In this document: piece after piece, positions 8,624 through 17,862 of the stretch
How positions within the stretch are numbered: the first letter of the stretch is position 1
Layout: each line of letters begins with the position of its first letter
Assembly (NCBI GenBank): GCA_900473805.1
Contig: UCMS01000027.1
Coordinates: 62,001-126,000, forward strand
Direction of reading: 5' to 3'
DNA: 64,000 nt
DNA from: Hyphomicrobiales bacterium
GTDB lineage: Bacteria > Pseudomonadota > Alphaproteobacteria > Rhizobiales > Rhizobiaceae
The notes under the pieces: model-generated
Told to the model about the DNA's origin: nothing
What the model saw: only the letters and a program-made list of their open reading frames with translations
Database searches by the model: none
Made by a program: the position numbers and the translations under genes

Positions 8624-9535
8624 CTAGCGGCGTTCCGGTCGCGCGCCAAAAGCCAGCCGTATCAATTCTAGGATTTGAACTGACCACAGTGCATGCTGGA
8701 TACAGACGGCGATAATCCTGTCTCGGAAAGAGGAGCGAGAACAGGTCAAAAGATGGAAACTCTCCCGCCAGGGCGGCGCCAGCGTCGCGAGAGACCATGC
8801 CAGACGCCGCTTACGCGTCCCCGATACCAGTTGGCCACCCTTCACCCTGCGCGCCTTGGTCGCCAATTCCGTCCAGCTTTTCCGGGCGGGATGGTGGACA
8901 ATAGCTGCGGGTAAGAAGCGGAGCTGTGCTCCCTCAGCCCCGGCTCGACGGCAGAATTCGGCGTCGCCACCAGACAAGCGCTGCCCGTCAAATCCACCCA
9001 TCTGATGGAACAGCGCTGTCGGCACCGCGAGATTGGCCGTCGCCGCATAACCTCGGCGGACGTACCGGGCCTGGGGGATCCCTCGAACCATGTCATAGAT
9101 CTCGAAGATGTTGGGCGAAGGTGCACCGCTTCTAACCTCAACCGGCCCGGCAAGAAGTGACATCTTTCCGTCCAATCGTCCCACTTCGGCAACGATTGCC
9201 GTAAGCCAGCCGGGGTCAGGGCGACAGTCGGCATCGGTGAAGAGCAGCCAGCGACCTCTGGCGCTCTTCGCACCGGTATTGCGCGCGGCGTAGGAACCGG
9301 GCGTGGCGCAGTCCAGAATGGTGACGTAAGGCGGCAGTAACGCCAGCTGCGGCCTTTTGGTCGAGCCGTTGTCAACCAATATCACTTCGACCTGGTCAAG
9401 CGGGTGCCTCTGTTCAGCAAGGGCGGAGAGGAGTTGCGTGACCATGTGCCACTGCTCGTAAACCGGCACGACCACAGACCAAAGCACTCCTCGAGCTTGC
9501 GGCTGTTCCGCTGGATTTGCGGGTCGCTTCGTCAT
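8624..9535 (-). CDS. Glycosyltransferase family 2
   Basis: A 303-residue GT-A enzyme. WSVVVPVYEQW opens the Rossmann-like donor domain, VILVDNGS follows, and FTDADCRPD supplies the metal-binding DxD. GGDAEFCRRA corresponds to the acceptor-side ED motif. A hydrophobic C-terminus (residues about 260-290) suggests membrane association. The start at 9535 is chosen because it forms a TGATG overlap with the upstream ATPase stop; a longer form to 9580 would read into that gene. It probably extends the capsule repeat; sugar specificity is unknown. Confidence 0.85.
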   Translation of the reverse strand: MTKRPANPAEQPQARGVLWSVVVPVYEQWHMVTQLLSALAEQRHPLDQVEVILVDNGSTKRPQLALLPPYVTILDCATPGSYAARNTGAKSARGRWLLFTDADCRPDPGWLTAIVAEVGRLDGKMSLLAGPVEVRSGAPSPNIFEIYDMVRGIPQARYVRRGYAATANLAVPTALFHQMGGFDGQRLSGGDAEFCRRAGAEGAQLRFLPAAIVHHPARKSWTELATKARRVKGGQLVSGTRKRRLAWSLATLAPPWRESFHLLTCSRSSFRDRIIAVCIQHALWSVQILELIRLAFGARPERR

Positions 9536-10308
9536 CACGCTCCGACCGGTGGCGTTTTCCCTGCCCGAATATCTAGCCATTGCTGATACTCCGCGTAGAC
9601 GGATTCGATCGAACCATCGGCCCTTATTCTACCCTGGTCCAACCAGATCAGCCGATCGACCCATTCCTCGAGCACCCGACGCGAGTGGCTGGCGAGCACA
9701 AGGATCTTCGCGCGATTGATGAGCTGAGTCTGCAGTCCTCCGACAGTTGCATGCAGGGAGGGATCAACGGCGTTGATCCACTCGTCCATAATCAGGATCT
9801 CGCCGCGGACCAGCCGCAACAGAGCCATAACCAATCTCGACCGCATGCCAGCAGAGTAACTGTGCAAAGGCAACTCGAAATAGCCGCCGAGACCGGACAG
9901 TTCCTTCACTTCGTCTACATGGCGGGCAATCGAACGCTGTGGCACACCAAGATATAGGCATTTCAGCTCGGCGTTCTGACGACCCGTGAGGCGCGGCTTC
10001 AGGCCCGAGCCGAGCGCGAACTGCGGGCTCACTCGCCCCTCGATCGTCACGCGACCCGATTGATGACCGAGCGCTCCCGCACACAGCTTCAAAAGTGTCG
10101 ATTTGCCCGAGCCGTTCAGCCCAACCAAGCCAACGCGGTCTCCTTCGCGGATCGAAAGACTGATATCTTTCAATGCCGCGACCTCCAGATAGCGCCGACC
10201 GATCAGAACCTCGGCACCGACCGCGCCCCGCTCGGTGGTCTTCTTCAGATCGCCTTGTTTGCGCAAAAAGTAACTGACGCTGACGTTTTCAATTTCGATC
10301 TTTGCCAT
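9535..10308 (-). CDS. Polysaccharide ABC exporter ATP-binding protein (Wzt/KpsT-like)
   Basis: A 257-residue ATPase that would energise export of a lipid-linked capsule across the inner membrane with the permease encoded just upstream. Walker A is GLNGSGKST, the signature YSAGMRSRL, Walker B EILIMDEW and the switch ASHSRR. A roughly 30-residue N-terminal extension before the first strand is usual for this subfamily. It lacks the C-terminal carbohydrate-binding domain of O-antigen Wzt, so it is closer to KpsT and capsule exporters. It starts 1 base after the permease stop. Confidence 0.9.
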   Translation of the reverse strand: MAKIEIENVSVSYFLRKQGDLKKTTERGAVGAEVLIGRRYLEVAALKDISLSIREGDRVGLVGLNGSGKSTLLKLCAGALGHQSGRVTIEGRVSPQFALGSGLKPRLTGRQNAELKCLYLGVPQRSIARHVDEVKELSGLGGYFELPLHSYSAGMRSRLVMALLRLVRGEILIMDEWINAVDPSLHATVGGLQTQLINRAKILVLASHSRRVLEEWVDRLIWLDQGRIRADGSIESVYAEYQQWLDIRAGKTPPVGA

Positions 10309-10309
10309 G

Positions 10310-11092
10310 CTACTTGAAGTTCCGCACGAAGCTCTGCGAGCGCTTATAGGCGATGTATCCCGCTATCGCCACGACGATGGAAATGGCGCTCGTCACAATC
10401 CAAGCACGGAGTTCAAGCGGATGCTGTCCGAAGACCTGCCGAGCTGTGGCGAGATAATAGGCAACAGGATTGTAATGCGCCAGCATCGCCCGCGTTCCAT
10501 GGATAGAATCGACACTCCAAAATACCGGCGAGGCGAAAAACATGAAGCGCGCAGCGACCTTCACCGCCGTCTTCAGGTCGGGATAGAGAACGGTTACGAT
10601 GTTGACGAGATAGGAGCCGCCGAGCGATGCCATGATAATGAGCGCGAGAAATGCCGGAAAGAGAAGCAGCCCGACGGTTAGCTCTCCCGGTCTCAGTACC
10701 AGAACAAAAGCCAACAGGACCACAACGTTGACCAGATACTCGAAGAGGCGATCCACCAGAGCCTTGGCAAATAGGCCCGGCAGGCCAAGATTATTGTGAA
10801 GCGCAAAATCCAGTCTCGACTGGATCAGTTCACTGCTCCCCGTCAGTGAGTCCGAGATGAAGCCCCACAAGACGTAGCCACAGAGAACATAAAGGAAAAA
10901 GTCAGCAACCGGTATGGTGTCAGAATGACGAAAGACGAGAGCCAGCATGGCAGAGAAGATAACTGCAGACAGTGGATTCCACAGCAGCCCAAGACGGGTT
11001 CCGCTATGCTCGTTGCGTGCCTCGATCGAACTGATGTGCAGGAATCGCAATGTCGTCGAGATCAACGGCCGGATGCGGTACCAAATCTTCAT
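10310..11092 (-). CDS. Polysaccharide ABC exporter permease (Wzm/KpsM-like)
   Basis: A 260-residue ABC-2 type permease with about six membrane segments (near residues 38-55, 65-85, 115-135, 145-175, 185-200, 230-250). The amphipathic N-terminus with RNEHSGTRLGLLWNPL is characteristic of Wzm/KpsM proteins. Paired with the ATPase at 9535-10308 it forms the exporter of the pseudaminic-acid polymer. A 514-base gap separates it from pseI upstream, so it may have its own promoter. Confidence 0.9.
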   Translation of the reverse strand: MKIWYRIRPLISTTLRFLHISSIEARNEHSGTRLGLLWNPLSAVIFSAMLALVFRHSDTIPVADFFLYVLCGYVLWGFISDSLTGSSELIQSRLDFALHNNLGLPGLFAKALVDRLFEYLVNVVVLLAFVLVLRPGELTVGLLLFPAFLALIIMASLGGSYLVNIVTVLYPDLKTAVKVAARFMFFASPVFWSVDSIHGTRAMLAHYNPVAYYLATARQVFGQHPLELRAWIVTSAISIVVAIAGYIAYKRSQSFVRNFK

Positions 11093-11606
11093 GTTTGTCT
11101 TTAAGCCTTATCTCTCAGGTTACCGACAAGTGATATTTTTAACGGGTACTGAGCGCCCAGAGGTCTGGCGAGGCCTCTCTCCTCACTCTTTGGCGATAGT
11201 TCTTGCCAACCCAACAATTTCAGCGGCACCTTCTTCAGAACTTCGTCGAATAGTGTCTTTGTCACGTCGTAGATCGTGGCGAGCAACATTTGTTCCCTCT
11301 CGATGGCGATCGATGCATCTTGTAGTTTGTCGGAAATCGGATCCCCTAGAGACCCCGCAGTTAAACAGGGACATCAGAGTCCGTCATCGCTTCTCCGTCA
11401 AAGCGGAAACGGGTTCCCCCGATCTAGAAAGATGACAGCCCGACTGGCGAGATCAACAGTTGCGGTGAACGGCAATGCGACGCAGACCCAAACCTCAATC
11501 AATTGCCGCTCTCGTCGACAAATTCGTATCGATCTCCATTCGGCCAATGGGCATTGATGCTAGATCATTTAACGCTTCGACAAATACACCACAATATTCA
11601 CGTCCT
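11093..11606. other. Gap between pseI and the capsule exporter, with a possible gene remnant
   Basis: This 514-base stretch has no clear gene. On the minus strand a reading frame ending at 11101 gives a protein-like helical stretch (IAIEREQMLLATIYDVTK, then TLFDEVLKKVP). It opens after a stop near 11374 without a ribosome site, and uses several rare TTA/CTA codons. It could be the tail of a decayed gene. The rest may hold a promoter for the exporter genes. Confidence 0.3.
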
Positions 11607-12665
11607 TCACCCCATTACCACATCCCAAGTGGCTGGTGTCCCCGCCTTCAGAGCCCGGCTCGCTCGGCGGCCGAGCAGCATGTCGTAATGCTTCGGGGCC
11701 AATCCATGGCCTGGGCGGACGATGCGCAGGTTTTTGGCGGTCAGGACCTCGCCGGCGGCAACATCTTCTGCAATGTAGACCGAGCGGCGGAAGGCAAGGG
11801 ATTTCTGCTCCGCCTTGGTTGCGCCATAGCTGATTTGACCAAGTGACTGCCAGGCGCGTTCGGTCTCGACCACCAGCGACGCCATCTCCTCGGGTTCAAG
11901 CGAAAACGTGCTGTCGACGCCCCCGTCGGCCCGACGCAACGTAAAATGTTTCTCGACCACAACCGCACCATGAGCGACGGCGGCGACTGCCACCCCCACG
12001 CCCATGGTATGGTCCGACAGGCCGATCTCGCAACCGAACAGATCACGCATATGAGGTATGGTGAGAACATTGGTGTTTTCAGGGGTCGCCGGATAGGTGC
12101 TGGTGCATTTCAAGAGCACGAGGTCGCGGCAGCCGGCCTCACGCGCCGCCTTCACCGCCTCATCCAGTTCGGCGATCGACGCCATGCCTGTCGAAATGAT
12201 CATCGGCTTGCCGGTCGCGGCAACTTTGCGGATCAGTGGTAAATGGATGTTCTCAAAGGAGGCGATCTTGTAAGCTGGGACTTCCAGGCTTTCGAGAAAA
12301 TCTACCGCCGTTTCATCGAAAGGGCTCGAAAAGCACAGCATCCCATGTGATCTCGCACGCTCCATGATCGGTGCGTGCCATTCCCATGGCGTGTGCGCCT
12401 CCTTGTAGAGGTCATGCAGGTTGCGGCCCTTCCAAAGACTTTTCTCGTCGGCGATTTCAAAATCGCCGCCGCGCACGTCGAGCGTGATCGTATCGGCAGT
12501 ATAGGTCTGGAGTTTGATGGCGTCGGCACCGGTTCCGGCTGCAGCATCGACGATCTCCAGCGCCCGCTCAAGCGACTGATTGTGATTGCCGGACATCTCG
12601 GCGATAATGAAGGGGCGATGATTGCGCCCAATTTCGCGGTTTCCAATCTGCATGACGTCCCTCAT
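11607..12665 (-). CDS. pseI: Pseudaminic acid synthase PseI
   Basis: A 352-residue NeuB-family enzyme that condenses 2,4-diacetamido-2,4,6-trideoxy-L-altrose with phosphoenolpyruvate to give pseudaminic acid. The barrel domain shows IIAEMSGNHNQ, DAIKLQTYTAD, MIISTGMAS, LLKCTSTYP and GLSDHTMG. The C-terminal SAF domain (RRSVYIAEDVAAGEVL, GHGLAPKHYDMLLGRRAS) is complete. PseI rather than NeuB is favoured by the surrounding pse genes and the LWKGRNLHDLYKEAHTP segment. The start overlaps the pseG-pseH stop as ATGA. Confidence 0.93.
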   Translation of the reverse strand: MRDVMQIGNREIGRNHRPFIIAEMSGNHNQSLERALEIVDAAAGTGADAIKLQTYTADTITLDVRGGDFEIADEKSLWKGRNLHDLYKEAHTPWEWHAPIMERARSHGMLCFSSPFDETAVDFLESLEVPAYKIASFENIHLPLIRKVAATGKPMIISTGMASIAELDEAVKAAREAGCRDLVLLKCTSTYPATPENTNVLTIPHMRDLFGCEIGLSDHTMGVGVAVAAVAHGAVVVEKHFTLRRADGGVDSTFSLEPEEMASLVVETERAWQSLGQISYGATKAEQKSLAFRRSVYIAEDVAAGEVLTAKNLRIVRPGHGLAPKHYDMLLGRRASRALKAGTPATWDVVMG

Positions 12666-14218
12666 GTGCCGAGTTCAAAAACGATTCGGTCCGGCCCGCT
12701 TTGGCGTGCCGAGAAGCCCAGTTGCTCAAAGATCCTGCGCGAAGCCATGTTATCCGGCTTCACCTGACCAAAGATCGGCGCGTTCATTCGTTCCAATCTA
12801 AAGGTGTCAATCGCGGCGCTGAGCATGGCCTTGCCAATCCTGCGCCCGCGAAAGGCCGGGGCTACGGAATAACTGATCTCCCAGAGACTCTCACGCCGGT
12901 CGAAGCGTACCTGACCAAGCGGAATAGCTGACCGCGTCTGAACTATGAATAACACACAGTCTTTGAGGCACCGCAATCGAGTGCTAAACCAGGCGCGATG
13001 CTCATCGGGGGAAATCGGCTTCGGATTGAAGGCATTTCGCCGCGTCTCCTGATCGTTCGCCCAGTCCAGAAGCAGAGCCTCATCATCGAGAACAACAGGA
13101 CGCACGACCAGCTCCATGTTGGGCGCTGCGAGCAGGATGGCCGCAACTCTATCCGCACCGCGACCATCCACGACCTCAAGACACCGCTGCGACCATACAC
13201 CATCAAGATTCTCCGACAGGGCCTCAGCAAGGGCAGCTCGAAGCGTTGCTTCATGAATGTCTGCAGCGTCCCCCAGCCAACGAATCAGGCCGCGGCGTTG
13301 AAGTTCCGCAGCCGACGGGCGCTGATTGGCCGCGACCGTCACGACGATCGCGGGCAGACCCAGCGACAGTCGCTCCCAGTTTGTGGTGCCACTCGCGCCG
13401 ACGGCCAAGTCGGCCGCAAGAATCAGCGGCGCAAGACCAGGAACTCGGTCGTGAAGCCGGAAGCCAGGTTTGTCTGCAACAAGTTTGGCAATCCGCGTGA
13501 ACTGTGGTGATGCTGATGACAGTACGATGTCGGCTTCGACCGCCACCTGATTGAGAGTGAGGAGCGCGTTCACCGTCATCTCGGTCAACCCTGCCTGGTC
13601 GACACCGCCGAATGACACGAGCAGGCGCCGCACCGCGCCTTTGCGCACCGCGGCCCTTGGGCGTAAACGGGCATAGTCCTGTTGCAGGAGGGCGAAGGCC
13701 GGCCCCAGCAAACGCGGACAGCCTGGAGGAATAAGGTCCAGGTAACGGTTCTCCAAATCAGCGACAAGATTCTGGTCCAGCAGAAGGTCGCAGTGATGCA
13801 AACGGTCGGCCAAATCGTCGATGATCATCAGTTTGAGATTGGGAATCCGCAGGCCCTGCTGCCATTCGAGATCGATTCCATAGTGGTCGACCACAAGCCA
13901 ATCGAAACCTGCAGCAGCCTCAACGACCGATCTCGTCTGTCGAACGTCTTCATCCGACGCTACGCCGAGCCAAGCCGCATGTACCGGTGCCCCTGCACTC
14001 GGCACGACTTTGACGGTCGGAGCAGGTAGACGATGGACAACAAACCCCCGACCTTCGATAAGGTCACACAGGTGACCTTCCAGCAAACGGCTGGCGAATT
14101 CCACCTGCGCGCCTTGGCTTTTCAAATGTTCAGCAAGCGTCAAACAGCGGATCACGTGGCCCGTGCCAATCTGCAGAGAGGCATCCACACGAAACAGGAG
14201 GCGCATGGGCTGGGACAT
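12662..14218 (-). CDS. pseG: PseG-PseH fusion: UDP-sugar hydrolase plus N-acetyltransferase
   Basis: A 518-residue fusion of two pseudaminic-acid enzymes. Residues about 5-365 are PseG, which removes UDP from UDP-2,4-diacetamido-trideoxy-altrose: FRVDASLQIGTGHVIRCLTLA at the start, with the catalytic His in GTGH, then LLVSFGGVDQAG and VGASGTTNWERLSLGLPAI. Residues about 368-518 are a GNAT acetyltransferase corresponding to PseH: YSVAPAFRGRRIGKAML is the acetyl-CoA loop and NMASRRIFEQLGF the C-terminal motif. PseH works before PseG in the pathway. The start at 14218 forms TGATG with the pseF stop. Confidence 0.92.
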   Translation of the reverse strand: MSQPMRLLFRVDASLQIGTGHVIRCLTLAEHLKSQGAQVEFASRLLEGHLCDLIEGRGFVVHRLPAPTVKVVPSAGAPVHAAWLGVASDEDVRQTRSVVEAAAGFDWLVVDHYGIDLEWQQGLRIPNLKLMIIDDLADRLHHCDLLLDQNLVADLENRYLDLIPPGCPRLLGPAFALLQQDYARLRPRAAVRKGAVRRLLVSFGGVDQAGLTEMTVNALLTLNQVAVEADIVLSSASPQFTRIAKLVADKPGFRLHDRVPGLAPLILAADLAVGASGTTNWERLSLGLPAIVVTVAANQRPSAAELQRRGLIRWLGDAADIHEATLRAALAEALSENLDGVWSQRCLEVVDGRGADRVAAILLAAPNMELVVRPVVLDDEALLLDWANDQETRRNAFNPKPISPDEHRAWFSTRLRCLKDCVLFIVQTRSAIPLGQVRFDRRESLWEISYSVAPAFRGRRIGKAMLSAAIDTFRLERMNAPIFGQVKPDNMASRRIFEQLGFSARQSGPDRIVFELGT

Positions 14219-14910
14219 CAGCGCCGCCCAACCAACGTCGAAAACATCAATTCGGCGCGTTCCCAATCCTCAAGAGTGTCGATGTCCTGGACCCGATAGC
14301 GCGGAAGAATGAATGGAACGGTGCCTGACGAATAGATTGGTCGTTGCTCCAACCAAGCCGAAGCCGTTCCCCAATAAAACTGGCCGGCATCGTGATATGC
14401 CTCCTCGAGATCCTGCGAGCGTACTGCGAAGTTCTCCGGGTGGAACATTTCCACCCGCCCGCTTGACGTCAGACGGATGGCGCGCTGAATCGGAAATGCA
14501 TAACTCGTGACTGAGAACACGAAATCACAGCCCTGCTTTTCCAGCGTGTTATAGGCATCCCGGAGGTCCTGTGCTTGGATGAAGGGGGCGGTCGCATAGA
14601 TGCAACACACACTGGACACATCCACACTTGCCTGTTTGCACCATGCTGTCGCATGGGCAATCACAGAGGAGGTTCCTGTGTAATCGTCGGACAGGGCGGC
14701 CGGTCGCCGAAAGGGCGCCTCTGCGCCCTGCGCCTCCGCGACCGACGCAATCTCGTCGTCATCTGTGGACACGATGATCCTGTCGAAGCATCCGCTATCG
14801 CGGGCCGCCTCGATCGACCAAGCGATCATGGGCCGGCCGAAGAACGGACGTACGTTCTTGCGGGGGATCCGTTTGCTCCCGCCGCGGGCCGGTATGACCG
14901 CAAGCCTCAT
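14218..14910 (-). CDS. pseF: Pseudaminic acid cytidylyltransferase PseF
   Basis: A 230-residue CMP-nonulosonate synthetase. It activates pseudaminic acid with CTP to CMP-pseudaminic acid, the donor for the capsule transferase. The N-terminal IPARGGSKRIPRKNVR is the CTP-binding loop, and STDDDEIASVAEAQGAE and LRDAYNTLEKQGCDFVFSV match the family. It overlaps pseC by ATGA and pseG-pseH by TGATG. PseF is preferred over NeuA because the neighbouring enzymes all belong to the Pse route. Confidence 0.93.
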   Translation of the reverse strand: MRLAVIPARGGSKRIPRKNVRPFFGRPMIAWSIEAARDSGCFDRIIVSTDDDEIASVAEAQGAEAPFRRPAALSDDYTGTSSVIAHATAWCKQASVDVSSVCCIYATAPFIQAQDLRDAYNTLEKQGCDFVFSVTSYAFPIQRAIRLTSSGRVEMFHPENFAVRSQDLEEAYHDAGQFYWGTASAWLEQRPIYSSGTVPFILPRYRVQDIDTLEDWERAELMFSTLVGRR

Positions 14911-16073
14911 TTCCCTAACGCCTTCTGAAGGGCAGCAACAACGATATCCTGCTGAGATTCAGTCATGGCTGGAAACATCGGAAGCGTGATCGCCTCGGCA
15001 TAGTATGTTTCTGCGACAGGATAATCGCCCCGCCGAAAACCGAGTCGTTCGTAATATGGCTGAAGGTGAACCGGGATGTAATGAAGATTGACGCCGATGC
15101 CCTGCGCCTGCATCGCCTTGAACACTTCTGAATGACTACGGTCAATCTCGTCGAGCTTCAGTCGGACGACATAGAGATGCAGGCCCGAGTAACCATCCTC
15201 ATGCTGCCAGGGCAGAGTGAGGGGCAATGGGGAAAGTCGCTCGTCGTACCGCCGGGCCAGCTCGTGACGCCGAGACACAAAGGAATCTACGCGGCGCATC
15301 TGACTGAGTCCGAGCGCGCCCTGAAGCTCGGTCATCCGATAATTGAAGCCGAGCTCGATCTGCTGGTAGTACCACGGCCCGTCGGGTGCGTGCGTCATCA
15401 GGTTCGGATCACGAGTTATGCCGTGGCTCCGAAATAACGAGAGCTTTCGCGCGAGTTCGGCATCGTTCGTTACAGCCATGCCACCTTCGGCAGTGGTAAT
15501 GATTTTTACCGGGTGAAAGCTGAACACCGTGATGTCGCTATATCGGCAACTGCCAATAGGACTTCCCTTGTAGCGCCCTCCAATGGCATGCGATGCATCT
15601 TCGATAACCGCAAATCCGTATTCTCGGGAGAGGTGGTGAATGGCTTCCATGTCACAAGGTTGGCCGCAAAGGTGGACCGCGACCACCACCTTCGGAAGCC
15701 GTCCCACGCGCCTTGCTTCAAGCAGCTTCTTTTCGAGTGCTAAAGGGCAAAGATTGTAGGTGCGCGGGTCAATGTCGACGAAATCAACATCTGCACCGCA
15801 ATAGCGCCCGCAATTTGCCGAAGCCACAAAGGTCACCGGGCTGGTCCAGAGCAAATCCCCGGAACCTAGTCCCAAGGCAAGGCATGCGATATGAAGTGCC
15901 GACGTTGCGCTGTTCACAGCAACCGCGTGCTGAACACCGCAATATGTCGCAACTTCACCCTCGAAGCGCGGTACGACGGGCCCCTGGGTCAAATAGTCTG
16001 ATGTCAGAACCTCGACAACCGCCGCGACGTCGGCGGAATCGACATCCTGACGGCCGTAAGGGATGTTGCTCAT
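14907..16073 (-). CDS. pseC: UDP-4-keto-sugar aminotransferase PseC
   Basis: A 388-residue PLP-dependent aminotransferase of the DegT/DnrJ family. It aminates C4 of the UDP-4-keto-6-deoxy-AltNAc made by PseB. VNSATSALHIACLAL is the phosphate-binding region, VIEDASHAIGG holds the cofactor-ring Asp, and FSFHPVKIITTAEGGM contains the Schiff-base Lys. The ATG at 16073 is chosen because it overlaps the pseB stop as ATGA; an upstream in-frame ATG at 16136 lies well inside pseB. Second step of CMP-pseudaminate synthesis. Confidence 0.94.
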   Translation of the reverse strand: MSNIPYGRQDVDSADVAAVVEVLTSDYLTQGPVVPRFEGEVATYCGVQHAVAVNSATSALHIACLALGLGSGDLLWTSPVTFVASANCGRYCGADVDFVDIDPRTYNLCPLALEKKLLEARRVGRLPKVVVAVHLCGQPCDMEAIHHLSREYGFAVIEDASHAIGGRYKGSPIGSCRYSDITVFSFHPVKIITTAEGGMAVTNDAELARKLSLFRSHGITRDPNLMTHAPDGPWYYQQIELGFNYRMTELQGALGLSQMRRVDSFVSRRHELARRYDERLSPLPLTLPWQHEDGYSGLHLYVVRLKLDEIDRSHSEVFKAMQAQGIGVNLHYIPVHLQPYYERLGFRRGDYPVAETYYAEAITLPMFPAMTESQQDIVVAALQKALGK

Positions 16074-17068
16074 ATGGCGCCAATCTTGTCGATATGCTGG
16101 TTGACCCAAGCCTGTAATGTCTCGACACTCATCCAATCATGGTTGTTGTCGCTGGTATAGCTGAACCCTTCTGGCACCTTGACACCATCTTTGATGCGCT
16201 CGGCACTCGTGCCCCAATTGTTGATAGCCGGCAGGATTTTGAAGTGTTCTGGATATTCGTAGGTGTAGAAAGAATCCTCGGGGCCAATCATCTGCTCGTG
16301 AACCTTCTCACCCGGGCGGATGCCGACCATTTCCTGCTTCGCCTCCGGAGCTACAGCGCGTGCTAGATCCACCACCTTCATCGAAGGGATCTTTTTCACA
16401 TAGATTTCGCCGCCTTCCATATCGCTGAATGCGTGCCAAACCAATTCGACGCCCTGTTCGAGCGTTATCATGAACCGGGTCATGCGATCATCAGTAATCG
16501 GCAAGACGCCAGTGTCCTTCACAGAAAGAAAGAATGGTATGACGGACCCCCGGGAGCCCATCACGTTACCGTATCGCACAACCGCAAATCGCGTATTGTG
16601 ACCACCGGCATAAGAGTTTCCCGCAACAAAGAGCTTGTCTGAGGCAAGCTTCGTCGCACCGTAGAGATTGATTGGGCTACTGGCCTTATCAGTCGACAAA
16701 GCCACGACACGCTTGACCTTCTGGTCAATGCAGGCATCGATAAGGTTCATCGCGCCGTTAATGTTGGTTTTAACGCACTCGAAAGGGTTGTACTCAGCAG
16801 TCGGCACAATCTTAGTTGCAGCCGCGTGAACCACGAAATCCACGCCGTCAAGAGCACGATACAAACGCTCCCGGTCGCGAACATCTCCGATAAAGAAGCG
16901 CACACGGCTATCGCCCTGGTACTTCTTGGCCATCTCCCATTGTTTCATCTCGTCACGGGAATAGACGATGATGCGACGGGGATTGTACCGCTCCAGCGTC
17001 ATAGGAAGGAAGGTGTGGCCGAACGATCCGGTACCGCCAGTGATCAGAATGGACTGGTTTGTCAGCAT
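16070..17068 (-). CDS. pseB: UDP-GlcNAc 4,6-dehydratase (inverting) PseB
   Basis: A 332-residue SDR enzyme that starts the pathway by converting UDP-GlcNAc to the 4-keto-6-deoxy-L-arabino form. The nucleotide-binding loop is ILITGGTGSFGHTF; the active-site region is ALSTDKASSPINLYGATKLASD, as in PseB/FlaA1. The C-terminal half ends at LQAWVNQHIDKIGAI. ATG 17068 is preferred over an in-frame TTG at 17101. First gene of the pse operon, 179 bases downstream of the phn acetyltransferase stop, so a promoter should lie in 17069-17247. Confidence 0.95.
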   Translation of the reverse strand: MLTNQSILITGGTGSFGHTFLPMTLERYNPRRIIVYSRDEMKQWEMAKKYQGDSRVRFFIGDVRDRERLYRALDGVDFVVHAAATKIVPTAEYNPFECVKTNINGAMNLIDACIDQKVKRVVALSTDKASSPINLYGATKLASDKLFVAGNSYAGGHNTRFAVVRYGNVMGSRGSVIPFFLSVKDTGVLPITDDRMTRFMITLEQGVELVWHAFSDMEGGEIYVKKIPSMKVVDLARAVAPEAKQEMVGIRPGEKVHEQMIGPEDSFYTYEYPEHFKILPAINNWGTSAERIKDGVKVPEGFSYTSDNNHDWMSVETLQAWVNQHIDKIGAI

Positions 17069-17247
17069 TGTCTCGCAATCTTTAAATACGTACGCGAGCA
17101 AAGCTTTCTAGAGGTCACCGGCATACCGTGCAACCCGCGAAGCCTCGTTGATCCCAGTTATTATCAGACAAAGCCAAGTTAGTGACATCTTCTATACGAT
17201 TCTATAGGGGTTATTTCTTGTATTCGACAGAGGCGGCCACTAGCACG

Positions 17248-17862
17248 CTACAGGTACTTTCCGAGAAACTGTTCGGCGTCCAGATTGCGAAAATCCTCCA
17301 ATGCCGCAAACAGCCGGTCGTGATCCCAATCCCACCAGGCAAGGGCCTGCATACGGTCAGCGACGGGTTTGGGAAAACGTTCGCGGATGAACTTGGCCGG
17401 TACGCCGCCGACAATCGTATAGGGGGCGACATCCCTTGAGACCACCGCGCCGGCGCCGATCACGGCGCCATCTCCAACGGTTACGCCTGGAAGCACCGTC
17501 GCGCCGTGACCGATCCAGACATCATGGCCTATGGTAACGCGGTTTTCCCGGCGCCAGGCAAAGAAGTCCTGATCATCTTCAGCGCCATCAAAATAGCTGG
17601 CGGCACGGTAGGTGAAGTGGTGCAGAGTTGCGCGCCACATCGGATGATTGGTCGCGTTGATGCGCGCCGCCGCAGCGATATTGGCGAACTTTCCGATCGT
17701 CGCGCACCAGGCCGCGCCATCACGCTCGATATAGGAATAGTCACCCATCTCAACCTCGTCGAGGCGGCATCGTTCGCCCACCTCTGTGTAGCGGCCGAGC
17801 GTCGAATTACCAACCGTGGCGCCGGGATGAATCAGCGGTTCGAGTCCAAGTTTCTTGCTCAT
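17248..17862 (-). CDS. Phosphonate-locus hexapeptide-repeat acetyltransferase
   Basis: A 204-residue left-handed beta-helix transferase of the family regularly found in C-P lyase operons. Hexapeptide-like repeats run through residues about 10-60 and again in VTIGHDVWIGHGATVLPGVTVGDGAVIGAGAVV, with the catalytic His-type loop NATNHPMW between them. It may acetylate a phosphonate or an intermediate; the substrate is not known from sequence. The ATG overlaps the phnL stop by 4 bases, so it ends the phnG-to-phnL operon as preserved here. Immediately beyond it the capsule block begins. Confidence 0.85.
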   Translation of the reverse strand: MSKKLGLEPLIHPGATVGNSTLGRYTEVGERCRLDEVEMGDYSYIERDGAAWCATIGKFANIAAAARINATNHPMWRATLHHFTYRAASYFDGAEDDQDFFAWRRENRVTIGHDVWIGHGATVLPGVTVGDGAVIGAGAVVSRDVAPYTIVGGVPAKFIRERFPKPVADRMQALAWWDWDHDRLFAALEDFRNLDAEQFLGKYL

